From Bacillus sp. MM2020_4 (GTDB lineage Bacteria > Bacillota > Bacilli > Bacillales > Cytobacillaceae), in contig NZ_JAANMZ010000003.1 of the NCBI RefSeq assembly GCF_011250555.1, positions 124,001 through 188,000 on the forward strand: 64,000 nt of DNA, written 5' to 3'. Below are positions 19,577-28,207 of the stretch, one piece after another. Position numbers and translations under genes: made by a program. Positions within the stretch are counted from its first letter, which is position 1. Every line of letters starts with the position of its first letter. The notes below the pieces were generated by a model. The model worked only from the letters and a program-made list of their open reading frames with translations. It was not told the DNA's origin and ran no database searches.

Positions 19577-19608
19577 ACTTGAGCTGTTTTTTCGGAGACA
19601 GCTCAAGT
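19577..19608 (+). other. Hairpin between icd and mdh
   Basis: Perfect 11-bp inverted repeat ACTTGAGCTGT (19577-19587) / ACAGCTCAAGT (19598-19608), loop of 10 including TTTTTCGGAG, ending 28 bases before mdh. No T-run follows, so readthrough into mdh is likely and the element may protect the upstream message. Confidence 0.55.
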
Positions 19609-19636
19609 CATTTTACATATAAGGGGAGGGCTTAAA

Positions 19637-20575
19637 ATGTCATTAAAACGTAAAAAGGTTTCTGTAATCGGCGGCGGATTCACTGGTGCTACAACTGCAT
19701 TTTTACTTGCTCAAAAAGAACTTGGAGACGTTGTTTTAGTTGATATCGCTCCAATGGAAAACCCTACAAAAGGTAAAGCATTAGATATGCTTGAAGCTAG
19801 CCCAGTTCAAGGCTTTGATGCGAATATCACTGGTACTTCAAATTATGAAGATACTCGCGATTCTGATATCGTTGTCATTACTGCCGGAATTGCCCGCAAG
19901 CCAGGCATGAGCCGTGATGATTTAGTGCAAACAAACCAAAAGGTAATGAAAAGTGTAACACAGGAGATTGTGAAATACTCTCCAAACAGTACAATTATTG
20001 TTTTAACAAACCCTGTTGATGCGATGACTTACACCGTATTCAAAGAGTCTGGTTTCCCTAAAAACCGGGTAATTGGTCAATCTGGTGTACTTGATACTGC
20101 TCGTTTCCGTACATTTGTTGCGCAAGAATTAAATCTTTCTGTAAAAGATGTAACTGGTTTTGTTCTTGGCGGCCATGGCGATGATATGGTACCGCTTGTG
20201 CGTTACTCCTATGCCGGTGGAATTCCATTAGAAACCTTAATTCCTAAAGATCGTCTTGAGGCCATTGTTGAGCGCACTCGTAAAGGCGGCGGCGAAATCG
20301 TTAACCTTCTTGGTAACGGAAGTGCCTATTATGCCCCTGCAGCTTCTTTAGTTGAGATGTGTGAAGCAATCCTTAAAGATCAACGTCGTGTATTACCATC
20401 CATTGCATACCTTGAGGGCGAGTTTGGCTATGAAGGCATTTACCTTGGTGTTCCAACTATTCTCGGTGGAAATGGTATCGAAAAAATAATTGAATTAGAT
20501 CTTACAGCAGACGAAAAAGCTGCATTAGACAAGTCTGTTGAATCTGTTCGTAATGTAATGCAAGTATTGGTGTAA
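19637..20575 (+). CDS. mdh: Malate dehydrogenase
   Basis: Mdh, 312 residues, interconverts malate and oxaloacetate with NAD. This is the LDH-like bacterial type: nucleotide loop [16 protein letters not shown] near the N-terminus, Asp41-type NAD-selecting residue in [24 protein letters not shown] (substrate loop with Arg), [11 protein letters not shown], and the catalytic His in [17 protein letters not shown]. It is the third gene of the TCA cluster and closes with a long hairpin. Its substrate is also that of the malic enzyme at 7950-9188. Confidence 0.97.
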   Translation: MSLKRKKVSVIGGGFTGATTAFLLAQKELGDVVLVDIAPMENPTKGKALDMLEASPVQGFDANITGTSNYEDTRDSDIVVITAGIARKPGMSRDDLVQTNQKVMKSVTQEIVKYSPNSTIIVLTNPVDAMTYTVFKESGFPKNRVIGQSGVLDTARFRTFVAQELNLSVKDVTGFVLGGHGDDMVPLVRYSYAGGIPLETLIPKDRLEAIVERTRKGGGEIVNLLGNGSAYYAPAASLVEMCEAILKDQRRVLPSIAYLEGEFGYEGIYLGVPTILGGNGIEKIIELDLTADEKAALDKSVESVRNVMQVLV

Positions 20576-20590
20576 TGCTTATACTTTTCT

Positions 20591-20630
20591 GAAATTCGGG
20601 GGCGGCGTCAAGACGGCGCCCTCGAATTTC
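20591..20630 (+). terminator. Long hairpin after mdh
   Basis: GAAATTCG (20591-20598) / CGAATTTC (20623-20630) outer stem, with a GC-rich inner stem around GGGCGGCGTC / GACGGCGCCC (one mismatch). The T-tract is poor (TCTATCATTTATTTTG), so termination may be partial. Confidence 0.65.
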
Positions 20631-20644
20631 TCTATCATTTATTT

Positions 20645-20658
20645 TGTAATCGCTTACA
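20645..20658 (+). promoter_or_regulatory. Perfect cre (CcpA site) upstream of the MaoC-like gene
   Basis: TGTAATCGCTTACA matches all 14 positions of TGWAANCGNTNWCA. It lies 20-33 bp before the start codon at 20678 and ends just before the ribosome binding site AGAGGTGA. A site this close to the start would block transcription elongation or a nearby promoter. Confidence 0.8.
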
Positions 20659-20677
20659 ATAAAAGAGGTGAAATTTG

Positions 20678-21154
20678 ATGCTTTTAGGAAAAAAGAGAAA
20701 ACTAGGGCGAAGAATTGAGGAAATAACCGTAGGTGAAAAATTAGTCCTAACAGAGAAAATTGAAGACAAGGATCTTCTTCTCTATCTGGGATTAACCGAT
20801 GATGCCAACCCTCTCTATATTCAACATGACTATGCATCACAAACTCCGTTCGAGAGACCACTTGTTCCTAGTATTATGCTAATAGGAATGATCACTTCTG
20901 CCATTTCAAAATATTTACCAGGGCCAGGAAGCCATGTCTTAGGCCAAGAGATTGAGTTTCCAAAACCTGTCTATCATTACGGAACGGTCGAGCTATTGCT
21001 TGAAGTGATTGACGTGGATCATTATGAGCATACAGCTGTGGTGAGCGTCTTAGGTTCTAATGAAAAAAAGGAAACCGTCATTAGTGGGAAATTCAAGGTA
21101 TGCCCGCCGCATAAATTAGAAGAAATTCATGGGAAGGCCTTGGAGAATTTTTAA
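20678..21154 (+). CDS. MaoC-like hotdog hydratase/dehydratase family protein
   Basis: A 158-residue single hotdog protein. The family signature Asp and His of the hydratase dyad are present in DDANPLYIQHDYA, followed by PLVPSIMLIGMITSAISKYLPGPGSHVL. Relatives hydrate 2-enoyl-CoA or act as small dehydratases in fatty acid or polyester metabolism; the substrate here cannot be read from sequence. The ATG at 20678 is correctly spaced from AGAGGTG; the TTG at 20675 is too close. A perfect cre lies directly upstream, suggesting glucose repression, which fits a catabolic role. It converges on the NERD gene across the 52-bp repeats. Confidence 0.85.
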   Translation: MLLGKKRKLGRRIEEITVGEKLVLTEKIEDKDLLLYLGLTDDANPLYIQHDYASQTPFERPLVPSIMLIGMITSAISKYLPGPGSHVLGQEIEFPKPVYHYGTVELLLEVIDVDHYEHTAVVSVLGSNEKKETVISGKFKVCPPHKLEEIHGKALENF

Positions 21155-21158
21155 TAGT

Positions 21159-21362
21159 GAGGTTCATGAGGGCGGAAACCATGAATGAGAAAGCAAAAGT
21201 GTCCTCATGAGAGGTTCATGAGGGCGGAAACCATGAATGAAAAAGCAAAAGTGTCCTCATGAGAGGTTCATGAGGACAGAAACCATGAATAAAAAAGCAA
21301 AAGTGTCCTCATGAGAGATTCATGAGGACAGAAACTGTTAATGAAAAACCCAAAACGTCCTC
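21159..21362. repeat. Four tandem 52-bp repeats with internal hairpins
   Basis: Copies start at 21159, 21211, 21263 and 21315, with an exact 52-bp period. The first three are nearly identical; the fourth diverges at its end. Each unit has TCATGAGGACA-like and TGTCCTCATGA-like ends that are inverted repeats, so each can fold into a hairpin about 48 nt long. The array fills the whole gap between two convergent genes and ends at the stop codon of the NERD gene. There are no unique spacers, so it is not CRISPR. A terminator or boundary role is possible. Confidence 0.9.
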
Positions 21363-21363
21363 A

Positions 21364-22281
21364 TCAATCATTTACATAGTATGAAAATTTACCATGACCC
21401 ACTCTTCTAAATTTTTTTGTAAGTATCCTATTTATTGCCTTCATAGAAACACCCCCGCCACACCACTCATGAACACAAGTAATCGTAATTTTCATATCCG
21501 GAAACAATAGCTTAATCTCTTTTACATTCCGCAATACCACAGCCTCAATACTTTCCACATTCCCGCATGTAGTACACACAATCTTCCTTTCACCATCCGG
21601 GTTGGAAACGTTAAACGATTTGCACTTTGCACATGTGAAGCCTTTTCGCAATTTACCATAATTATAAGCCGGTAACTTTGTATATGATGATTTGGTATGA
21701 TGTAATGATACCAGCTTATCAGCAAGCATCTTGTGCTTATTAGAAAGCTTTGATGGCCGGGCATTTAATTTTTTCATCAATGCATTTAACTGTGTTGGGA
21801 AAATAAAGGGTTCGTTTGGGGGTGCCTGGAATAAGGTGAATTCGGAGTTAATAAACACAACGGATCCCTCAATGGCAAAATGATAGCCAAGCTTTATGAG
21901 TAATTGGCCGAGCGAGAATTTGCTTCGTTTTAATTGGTCAAGAGGATTCTTATATTCCTTTCCATAAGTTGCTTCCAGACTGTCAGGTTTGTAAATGAAA
22001 TCTCCTTCAAAGTTTTTTACTTCAAAAGGGAAAATGGTATCTTGGTATATGATTGTGGTATCAAGCTGGAAAGACGAGTTGTCAACCTCAAGCAGCAAAT
22101 CATTTAGAATGAGGCAATCACTTTGAAGCTGCTCAGTCAATAAGTCAAACTGAACTTCACCTTCAAAACCCTTTTCCTTATTTAAATAATACCTATGCTC
22201 CTCTTGAGACAATTTCGTTCGTATGTCTAAAATTCTAAGAGCTAATAAATCCATAGGGACAAAGCGAGGTTTGTAGGCCAT
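21364..22281 (-). CDS. NERD domain protein with C-terminal zinc ribbon
   Basis: A 305-residue protein that I recognise only at domain level. Residues about 38-150 look like a NERD (nuclease-related) domain: GFEGEVQFDLL, then LLEVDNSSFQLDTTIIYQDTIFPFEVKNFEGDF, whose E/D...E-x-K pattern resembles the restriction-endonuclease-like fold. Around residue 218 there is a four-cysteine zinc ribbon (CAKCKS and CTTCGN), followed by a basic C-terminal region (MKAINRILTKKFRRVGHGKF) with a helical DNA-binding look. It may be a nuclease or nucleic-acid-binding protein; no partner gene is adjacent. The ATG at 22281 follows AAAGGAAGTGG; Met at 22254 is an alternative. It sits alone, reversed, beside the repeat array, so it is probably an accessory gene. 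Confidence 0.8.
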   Translation of the reverse strand: MAYKPRFVPMDLLALRILDIRTKLSQEEHRYYLNKEKGFEGEVQFDLLTEQLQSDCLILNDLLLEVDNSSFQLDTTIIYQDTIFPFEVKNFEGDFIYKPDSLEATYGKEYKNPLDQLKRSKFSLGQLLIKLGYHFAIEGSVVFINSEFTLFQAPPNEPFIFPTQLNALMKKLNARPSKLSNKHKMLADKLVSLHHTKSSYTKLPAYNYGKLRKGFTCAKCKSFNVSNPDGERKIVCTTCGNVESIEAVVLRNVKEIKLLFPDMKITITCVHEWCGGGVSMKAINRILTKKFRRVGHGKFSYYVND

Positions 22282-22463
22282 ATTCCACTTCCTTTCTACC
22301 TATCTAAATTTATTTTACAAAAAATGCACTTATCATCCGAACAGAAACATGTCAATCTTGTTAACTTTTATAAAAATCGTTCAGCCCATAAAACTAGATA
22401 ATCTTTATTCCTTACCTATATAATGAAGGTAACTACGCTATGAAGGGCAAGGGTGGGGAATAT

Positions 22464-23180
22464 ATGAAAAATAAAGTACTTGTTGTCGATGATGAACAGT
22501 CAATTGTCACCTTATTGCAATATAATTTAGAACAAGCAGGCTTTGAAGTTATAACAGCAATGGACGGTATAGAGGGGAAACAGTTAGCTGAAACAGAGAC
22601 ACCTGATATCATCGTTTTGGATTTAATGCTGCCAAAGTTAGATGGAATGGAAGTATGTAAGCAGCTTCGCAAAAAAAATATCATGACTCCCATCTTAATG
22701 CTGACGGCAAAAGATGACGAACTTGATAAAATTTTGGGCCTTGAGCTTGGGGCAGACGATTACATGGTAAAACCATTCAGCCCGCGTGAAGTTATCGCCC
22801 GTGTGAAAGCTATTTTAAGAAGAACACAAATACAAACAGAAATAACGGTGGAAAATGATACTACAGAAGAGCAAATTCAAATAGGGAAAATAACCATCTT
22901 CCCCGAAAAATACGAGGCATACTTTAGAGATCAACATCTTGAGTTAACACTTAAGGAATTTGAATTACTTCTCTACCTTGCACAAAATAAAGGCCGGGTG
23001 TTAACTCGGGATCAATTACTAAGCGCCGTTTGGAATTATGACTTTGCTGGCGATACTAGAATTGTGGATGTACATATTTCACATCTTCGAGAAAAAATTG
23101 AAGAGGAAACTAAAAAGCCTGTATATATCAAAACCATTCGCGGCCTTGGCTACAAATTGGAGGAACCTAAAGGAGAATGA
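22464..23180 (+). CDS. phoP: Phosphate response regulator PhoP
   Basis: An OmpR-type response regulator of 238 residues that controls the phosphate-starvation regulon. The receiver domain (about 3-118) has the acidic pair Asp9/Asp10, the phosphoacceptor Asp53 (IIVLDLMLPKLDG), Thr in LMLTAKDDE and Lys in MVKPFSPRE. The C-terminal winged helix (about 145-235) has LTLKEFELLLYLAQNKGRVL and DVHISHLREKIE. The ATG at 22464 is where the family begins (MKNKVLVVDDE); the frame also opens at 22440. It overlaps phoR as ATGA with the phoR ribosome binding site inside the phoP end. Highly similar to B. subtilis PhoP. Confidence 0.95.
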   Translation: MKNKVLVVDDEQSIVTLLQYNLEQAGFEVITAMDGIEGKQLAETETPDIIVLDLMLPKLDGMEVCKQLRKKNIMTPILMLTAKDDELDKILGLELGADDYMVKPFSPREVIARVKAILRRTQIQTEITVENDTTEEQIQIGKITIFPEKYEAYFRDQHLELTLKEFELLLYLAQNKGRVLTRDQLLSAVWNYDFAGDTRIVDVHISHLREKIEEETKKPVYIKTIRGLGYKLEEPKGE

Positions 23181-24589
23181 CAAAGTTCCGCACAAGGATA
23201 TTTATTATCTTAATCTTTTTAATGATTCTCGTTTTAGTCGGATTAGGTATACTGCTTGGGCAGTTATTTAAATATGACTTTTTAGAATCACTTAATGAAC
23301 AGATAAAAGTTGAAATATGGTGGATCCTTACTAGTGGTCTGGGAATTGCTGTGGTTGTCATCATCATATTGGGCATCCGAATTACCACAAGGTATACCAA
23401 GCCAATAAAAGCGGCTACAGAGGTCGCAATTGAACTTGCACATGGAAACTACCGTGCCAGAACAACGGTGAATCGTTTTGATGATGCGGGAATGCTTGGA
23501 AAGTCGATTAATATGCTGGCGGAAAACCTTCAAGAACTCACAAAGTCACATGAAATGCAACAGGACCGCCTAAGTGTTTTGATTGAGAACATGGGAGCAG
23601 GGTTAGTGTTAATCGATAGTCGCGGGTACATAAACCTAATCAATAAAGGCTATATTGAGATCTTTCATATAGATTCGAAAGATTACTTAAATAAACTTTA
23701 TTACGAGGTCATAGAAAATGAGGAAATCTGTCGATTAGTTGAAGAAGTATTCCGGACTGAGCAAAATGCAAGTAAACAATTACTCCTTTCATTTTTGATT
23801 GAGCGTCGATATTTTGTTGTTTACGGAGTCCCGATTATTGGAACTAATAAGGTTTGGAAAGGGGTATTGCTCGTATTTCACGACATTACCGAATTAAAAA
23901 GACTTGAGCAAATGCGCAAGGATTTTGTGGCTAATGTTTCCCATGAACTAAAAACCCCCGTTACCTCCATAAAAGGGTTTACCGAGACACTTTTGGATGG
24001 GGCGATGAACAATCATGAAACATTAGAAGCATTCCTTTCGATCATTTTAAAAGAAAGCGATCGGCTTCAATCACTTATTCAAGACTTGCTGGAGCTTTCC
24101 AAAATAGAGCAGCAAGGCTTTCGATTAAATCTACAAGAATTTGAGTTGCGTACACTTCTAGAAGATGTGATCACACTCCTTTCCGGGAAAGCAGAGGAGA
24201 AGAACATCCGTCTCGAATTTTATTGCAACCGGAACCAAGTGATCATGAATGGTGACACAGACCGCCTAAAACAAGTATTTATCAACTTAATAGGCAATGC
24301 CATAACCTATACTCCAGTTGAGGGGGATGTGAAAATTATCCTCTTAGAAAATGAAAAGAATGTGCGGATTCATGTAAAAGACTCGGGTGTGGGAATTGAT
24401 GAGGAAGAAATACCGCGGATTTTTGAGCGTTTTTACCGGGTTGACCGTGCGAGAAGCCGGAATTCAGGCGGGACTGGTTTGGGTTTAGCGATTGTTAAAC
24501 ATTTAATTGAAGCTCATCATGGGAACATAAGTGTCAGAAGTACAGTGGGCGAAGGCAGTGAATTTATTATTGAACTACAAAAGAATTAA
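23177..24589 (+). CDS. phoR: Sensor histidine kinase PhoR, short form
   Basis: A 470-residue membrane histidine kinase paired with PhoP. Segments: TM1 about 8-30, a loop of only about 15-18 residues (FKYDFLESLNEQIKVE), TM2 about 47-69, HAMP (about 70-120), a cytoplasmic PAS domain (about 125-235), HisKA with the phosphorylated His256 in NVSHELKTPVTSIKG, and the HATPase with VFINLIGNAITYTP, DSGVGI and GGTGLGLAIVKHL. B. subtilis PhoR is about 579 residues and has a folded extracytoplasmic domain between the two TM segments. That domain is absent here, while all cytoplasmic parts are intact. Phosphate sensing in Bacillus depends on cytoplasmic signals, so the protein is probably functional. Confidence 0.93.
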   Translation: MTKFRTRIFIILIFLMILVLVGLGILLGQLFKYDFLESLNEQIKVEIWWILTSGLGIAVVVIIILGIRITTRYTKPIKAATEVAIELAHGNYRARTTVNRFDDAGMLGKSINMLAENLQELTKSHEMQQDRLSVLIENMGAGLVLIDSRGYINLINKGYIEIFHIDSKDYLNKLYYEVIENEEICRLVEEVFRTEQNASKQLLLSFLIERRYFVVYGVPIIGTNKVWKGVLLVFHDITELKRLEQMRKDFVANVSHELKTPVTSIKGFTETLLDGAMNNHETLEAFLSIILKESDRLQSLIQDLLELSKIEQQGFRLNLQEFELRTLLEDVITLLSGKAEEKNIRLEFYCNRNQVIMNGDTDRLKQVFINLIGNAITYTPVEGDVKIILLENEKNVRIHVKDSGVGIDEEEIPRIFERFYRVDRARSRNSGGTGLGLAIVKHLIEAHHGNISVRSTVGEGSEFIIELQKN

Positions 24590-24606
24590 ATTTTTGGATG
24601 GTGACG

Positions 24607-27246
24607 ATGGTGGAAAAGAAAAAACTTGTGTTGATTGACGGGAATAGTATTGCTTACCGTGCGTTTTTTGCCTTACCCCTACTTAATAATGATAAAGGGA
24701 TTCATACGAACGCAGTATACGGTTTTACGATGATGCTGATGAAAATTTTGGAGGATGAAAAGCCGACACATATGCTTGTTGCCTTTGATGCTGGAAAAAC
24801 CACCTTTCGACATAAAACTTTTACCGAATACAAGGGTGGCAGGCAAAAAACACCGCCTGAATTATCAGAGCAATTTCCGTTTATTCGCGAATTATTAGAC
24901 GCTTACAGCATTTCAAGATACGAGCTTGAAAACTACGAGGCAGATGATATTATCGGGACCCTTTCATTATCAGCGGAAAAGGATGGTTATGAGGTAAAAG
25001 TAATATCTGGGGACAAGGATTTAACCCAGCTTTCCTCCCCAACAACAACGGTCGGTATTACTCGAAAAGGGATTACTGATATTGAAGAATATACACCAGA
25101 ACATATTGCGGAAAAGTACGGGTTAACGCCAGAACAAATTATTGATATGAAAGGTTTAATGGGGGATCCCTCTGACAATATTCCAGGTGTTCCTGGTGTG
25201 GGGGAAAAGACAGCGATTAAGCTGTTAAAAGAGTTTTCAACCCTAGAAAATCTACTCAAATCAATTGATCAAGTCAGTGGAAACAAATTGAAGGAAAAAC
25301 TAGAAGAATTCAAGGATCAGGCCTTAATGAGCAAGGAACTTGCCACCATTGAGCGGCAAGCGCCGGTAAAAGTTGCGTTAGAAACAATCTCCTACGAGGG
25401 CTTTACACGTGAAAAATTAGTAGCTCTTTTTAAAGAATTAGGGTTTCATTCCTTATTGGATAGGCTTGGTGAAGATACATCTGTTATCGAGGAGCAAGCA
25501 CTAGAAGAGGTTGAATATGTCATTCCAAATGAAATAACGGATGATATTTTCGCTGATATCAATTATTTTTATGTGGAAATGCTCGATGATAATTATCATT
25601 TTGCCGAAATTATTGGTTTTTCGCTCGTAAACGAAAATGGGCACTATTACTTGCCCACGGAGCAAGCCATCCAATCAGCAGCTTTTAAAAAATGGGCGGA
25701 AGATGATGAAAAAAAGAAAATTGTTTATGATGCTAAACGTTCTGAAGTTTCCTTAAGAAGGCGGGACATCCATTTAAAAGGCTCAAACTTTGATATATTA
25801 ATGGCATCTTATCTTATTAATCCATCAGAAAATATTGAGGATTTGGCAGCAATAGCAAAAAGATATGATATCCACAATATCCAATCCGATGAATCCTTTT
25901 ATGGCAAAGGTGCCAAACGGAAAGTTCCAGAGTCGTCTAAGCTTGCCGAGCATCTTGTTCGTAAAAGCCTAGCGATGTCTGACCTGAGAGAGAAACTGGA
26001 AGATGAATTAAGAAAAAATGAACAATATGAATTGTTTACAGAGCTAGAAATGCCGTTATCACTTATTTTGGCCGATATGGAATCATGCGGTATTATGGTG
26101 GAGCAGGAACGTCTCCAGATGATGGGGAAAGAACTGAATGACCGTCTCATCGAAATTGAAGAAAAAATATGTGAATTAGCCGGTGAAAAATTTAATATCA
26201 ACTCACCAAAACAGCTTGGCGTTATTTTATTTGAAAAATTAGGTCTGCATTCTTTTAAGAAAACAAAAACAGGCCATTCGACATCTGCGGATGTATTAGA
26301 AAAATTAGCCGATGACCACGAAATCATTGAACATATTCTGCTCTACAGACAGCTTGGAAAGCTTCAGTCAACCTATATTGAGGGCTTGTTAAAAGTAATT
26401 GATCCTAAAACTGGAAAGGTTCATACAAGGTACCAACAGACCTTAACGGCAACAGGAAGATTAAGCTCCATTGATCCGAATCTGCAAAACATTCCAATCC
26501 GCCTTGAAGAAGGACGGAAGATTCGCCAAGCATTTATTCCATCGGAAAAGGGCTGGGTGATCTTTGCCGCGGATTATTCGCAAATTGAGCTTCGGGTGCT
26601 TGCGGATATAGCCGGCGATGAAAAACTGATACAGGCCTTTAAGGATGACATGGATATTCATACGAAAACAGCCATGGAAGTCTTCCACGTTGATAAGGAA
26701 GAGATAACTTCAAATATGAGACGACATGCCAAGGCAGTAAATTTTGGGATTGTATATGGTATTAGTGATTACGGTCTTTCTCAATCATTAGGAATCACAA
26801 GAAAAGAGGCTGGTCAATTCATTGATCGTTACCTTAATAGCTATCCTGGTGTAAAGGAATATATGGATGACATCATTCACTCTGCAAGACAAAAAGGATA
26901 CGTATCGACCTTATTACATAGGAGAAGATACATCCCTGAAATAACAAGCCGAAATTTTAACATCAGAAGTTTTGCTGAAAGAACAGCGATGAACACGCCT
27001 ATTCAAGGCAGCGCCGCTGATATCATAAAAAAAGCCATGATTGATATGGATGAAGCATTAAAGGACAAAGGGTTAAGAACCCGACTATTGCTCCAGGTAC
27101 ACGATGAATTGATTTTTGAAGCTCCTGAAGAGGAAGTGGAGATTCTAAAAAAATTAGTCCCCGACGTGATGGAGAATGCACTTGAATTGAAGGTACCGTT
27201 AAAGGTAGATTATGCTTATGGTCCAACATGGTTTGACGCGAAATAA
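24607..27246 (+). CDS. polA: DNA polymerase I
   Basis: PolA, 879 residues, fills gaps and removes primers. The N-terminal 5'-3' exonuclease/FEN domain (about 1-290) has LVLIDGNSIAYRAFFALP, AFDAGKTTFRH, YEADDIIGTL and the HhH DNPGVPG-like DNIPGVPGVGEKTA. The central 3'-5' exonuclease-like domain (about 300-470) lacks the DxE catalytic acids, as in other Bacillus PolA, so no proofreading is expected. The polymerase domain has motif A DYSQIELRVLA near residue 657, the O-helix RRHAKAVNFGIVYGISDYG and motif C QVHDEL. ATG 24607 is preferred over 24598 because GGTGA lies between them. Confidence 0.96.
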   Translation: MVEKKKLVLIDGNSIAYRAFFALPLLNNDKGIHTNAVYGFTMMLMKILEDEKPTHMLVAFDAGKTTFRHKTFTEYKGGRQKTPPELSEQFPFIRELLDAYSISRYELENYEADDIIGTLSLSAEKDGYEVKVISGDKDLTQLSSPTTTVGITRKGITDIEEYTPEHIAEKYGLTPEQIIDMKGLMGDPSDNIPGVPGVGEKTAIKLLKEFSTLENLLKSIDQVSGNKLKEKLEEFKDQALMSKELATIERQAPVKVALETISYEGFTREKLVALFKELGFHSLLDRLGEDTSVIEEQALEEVEYVIPNEITDDIFADINYFYVEMLDDNYHFAEIIGFSLVNENGHYYLPTEQAIQSAAFKKWAEDDEKKKIVYDAKRSEVSLRRRDIHLKGSNFDILMASYLINPSENIEDLAAIAKRYDIHNIQSDESFYGKGAKRKVPESSKLAEHLVRKSLAMSDLREKLEDELRKNEQYELFTELEMPLSLILADMESCGIMVEQERLQMMGKELNDRLIEIEEKICELAGEKFNINSPKQLGVILFEKLGLHSFKKTKTGHSTSADVLEKLADDHEIIEHILLYRQLGKLQSTYIEGLLKVIDPKTGKVHTRYQQTLTATGRLSSIDPNLQNIPIRLEEGRKIRQAFIPSEKGWVIFAADYSQIELRVLADIAGDEKLIQAFKDDMDIHTKTAMEVFHVDKEEITSNMRRHAKAVNFGIVYGISDYGLSQSLGITRKEAGQFIDRYLNSYPGVKEYMDDIIHSARQKGYVSTLLHRRRYIPEITSRNFNIRSFAERTAMNTPIQGSAADIIKKAMIDMDEALKDKGLRTRLLLQVHDELIFEAPEEEVEILKKLVPDVMENALELKVPLKVDYAYGPTWFDAK

Positions 27247-27269
27247 AAGAGCAAAGGGGGATCCTGGAC

Positions 27270-28097
27270 ATGCCAGAGCTTCCTGAAGTTGAAACGGTAC
27301 GAAAGACGTTAAAGAAATTAGTTCTTACGAAAACAATTGAAAACATAACCGTTTACTGGCCGAAAATCATAAAAAACCCTGCCGACGTGGAGCAATTCGT
27401 TGATGCCTTAAAAGGGGAAACAGTCATGGATGTCGGCAGACGAGGGAAATTTTTAATTATTTATACGGGTAATTATGCATTAGTCTCGCATTTGCGAATG
27501 GAAGGTAAATATGGACTCCACTCGAAGAACGAGCCGTTTGATAAACATACGCATGTGATTTTCCGTTTTACCGATGGTACGGAACTGAGGTATCGGGATG
27601 TACGGAAATTTGGAACGATGCACCTATATAAGAAAGGGGAGGAATTTTTAAAGGCACCGTTGATTGAACTCGGACCGGAACCTTTTTCAGAGGAATTTAC
27701 TGTAGAATATTTGGCTGAGAAGTTGAATAAGACAACCAGGAAAGTTAAACCTGCCTTACTTGATCAAAAACTTTTTGTGGGGCTCGGTAACATTTATGTA
27801 GACGAGGCGCTTTTTCGAGCTGAAATCCATCCAGAACGTTTAGCGAATACGCTTAATGAAAAGGAAATGACTGTCCTTCATCGTGAAATTGTTGCAACAT
27901 TAAGCGAGGCCGTTAAAAAAGGCGGCAGCACGATTCGTTCCTATGTGAATTCACAGGGAGAGATCGGCATGTTTCAACTTGAATTATATGCGTATGGCCG
28001 AAAAGGGGAGGCCTGTAAAAAATGCGGCACTCCTATTGAGAAAACGACTGTAGGTGGCAGAGGAACGCATTACTGTCCTACCTGTCAAAAACTTTAA
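27270..28097 (+). CDS. mutM: Formamidopyrimidine-DNA glycosylase (Fpg)
   Basis: MutM, 275 residues, removes 8-oxoguanine and related lesions from DNA and nicks the abasic site. The catalytic N-terminus MPELPEVETVRKTL (Pro1 after Met removal, Glu2) is intact. The conserved lysine region (GRRGKFLII), the H2TH block LLDQKLFVGLGNIYVDEALF and the C-terminal zinc finger (CKKCGTPIEKTTVGGRGTHYCPTCQ region, four Cys) are also present. The ribosome binding site AAAGGGGGATCC precedes the ATG. It is 23 bases after polA in the same direction, a conserved Bacillus repair cluster continuing with ytaF and coaE. Confidence 0.97.
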   Translation: MPELPEVETVRKTLKKLVLTKTIENITVYWPKIIKNPADVEQFVDALKGETVMDVGRRGKFLIIYTGNYALVSHLRMEGKYGLHSKNEPFDKHTHVIFRFTDGTELRYRDVRKFGTMHLYKKGEEFLKAPLIELGPEPFSEEFTVEYLAEKLNKTTRKVKPALLDQKLFVGLGNIYVDEALFRAEIHPERLANTLNEKEMTVLHREIVATLSEAVKKGGSTIRSYVNSQGEIGMFQLELYAYGRKGEACKKCGTPIEKTTVGGRGTHYCPTCQKL

Positions 28098-28155
28098 ATT
28101 TTAAGAAATGTCGCCCTTAACCAAGGCACTTTCGCTTTTCTGTTAACATCGGATG

Positions 28156-28198
28156 GGCTCCTTCCATATACTATCATAGTGATTTGGAGGAAGGAGTC
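28156..28198 (+). promoter_or_regulatory. Hairpin covering the ytaF ribosome binding site
   Basis: GGCTCCTTCC (28156-28165) pairs with GGAAGGAGTC (28189-28198): eight Watson-Crick pairs plus a G-T and a G-C. The right arm contains AAGGAG, the Shine-Dalgarno of ytaF. If transcription starts upstream, translation would be repressed in this fold. If a sporulation promoter starts within the loop (CATATACT at 28165), the hairpin would not form. Confidence 0.5.
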
Positions 28199-28207
28199 AG
28201 AGATCAT

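Noticed and set aside
19637-20575. Lactate dehydrogenase instead of malate dehydrogenase
   Set aside because: The substrate-specificity loop carries Arg (RKPGMSR) and the gene follows citZ-icd, so malate dehydrogenase is the better call.
21159-21362. CRISPR array
   Set aside because: The repeats are directly abutting 52-bp units without unique spacers, and there are no cas genes in the window.
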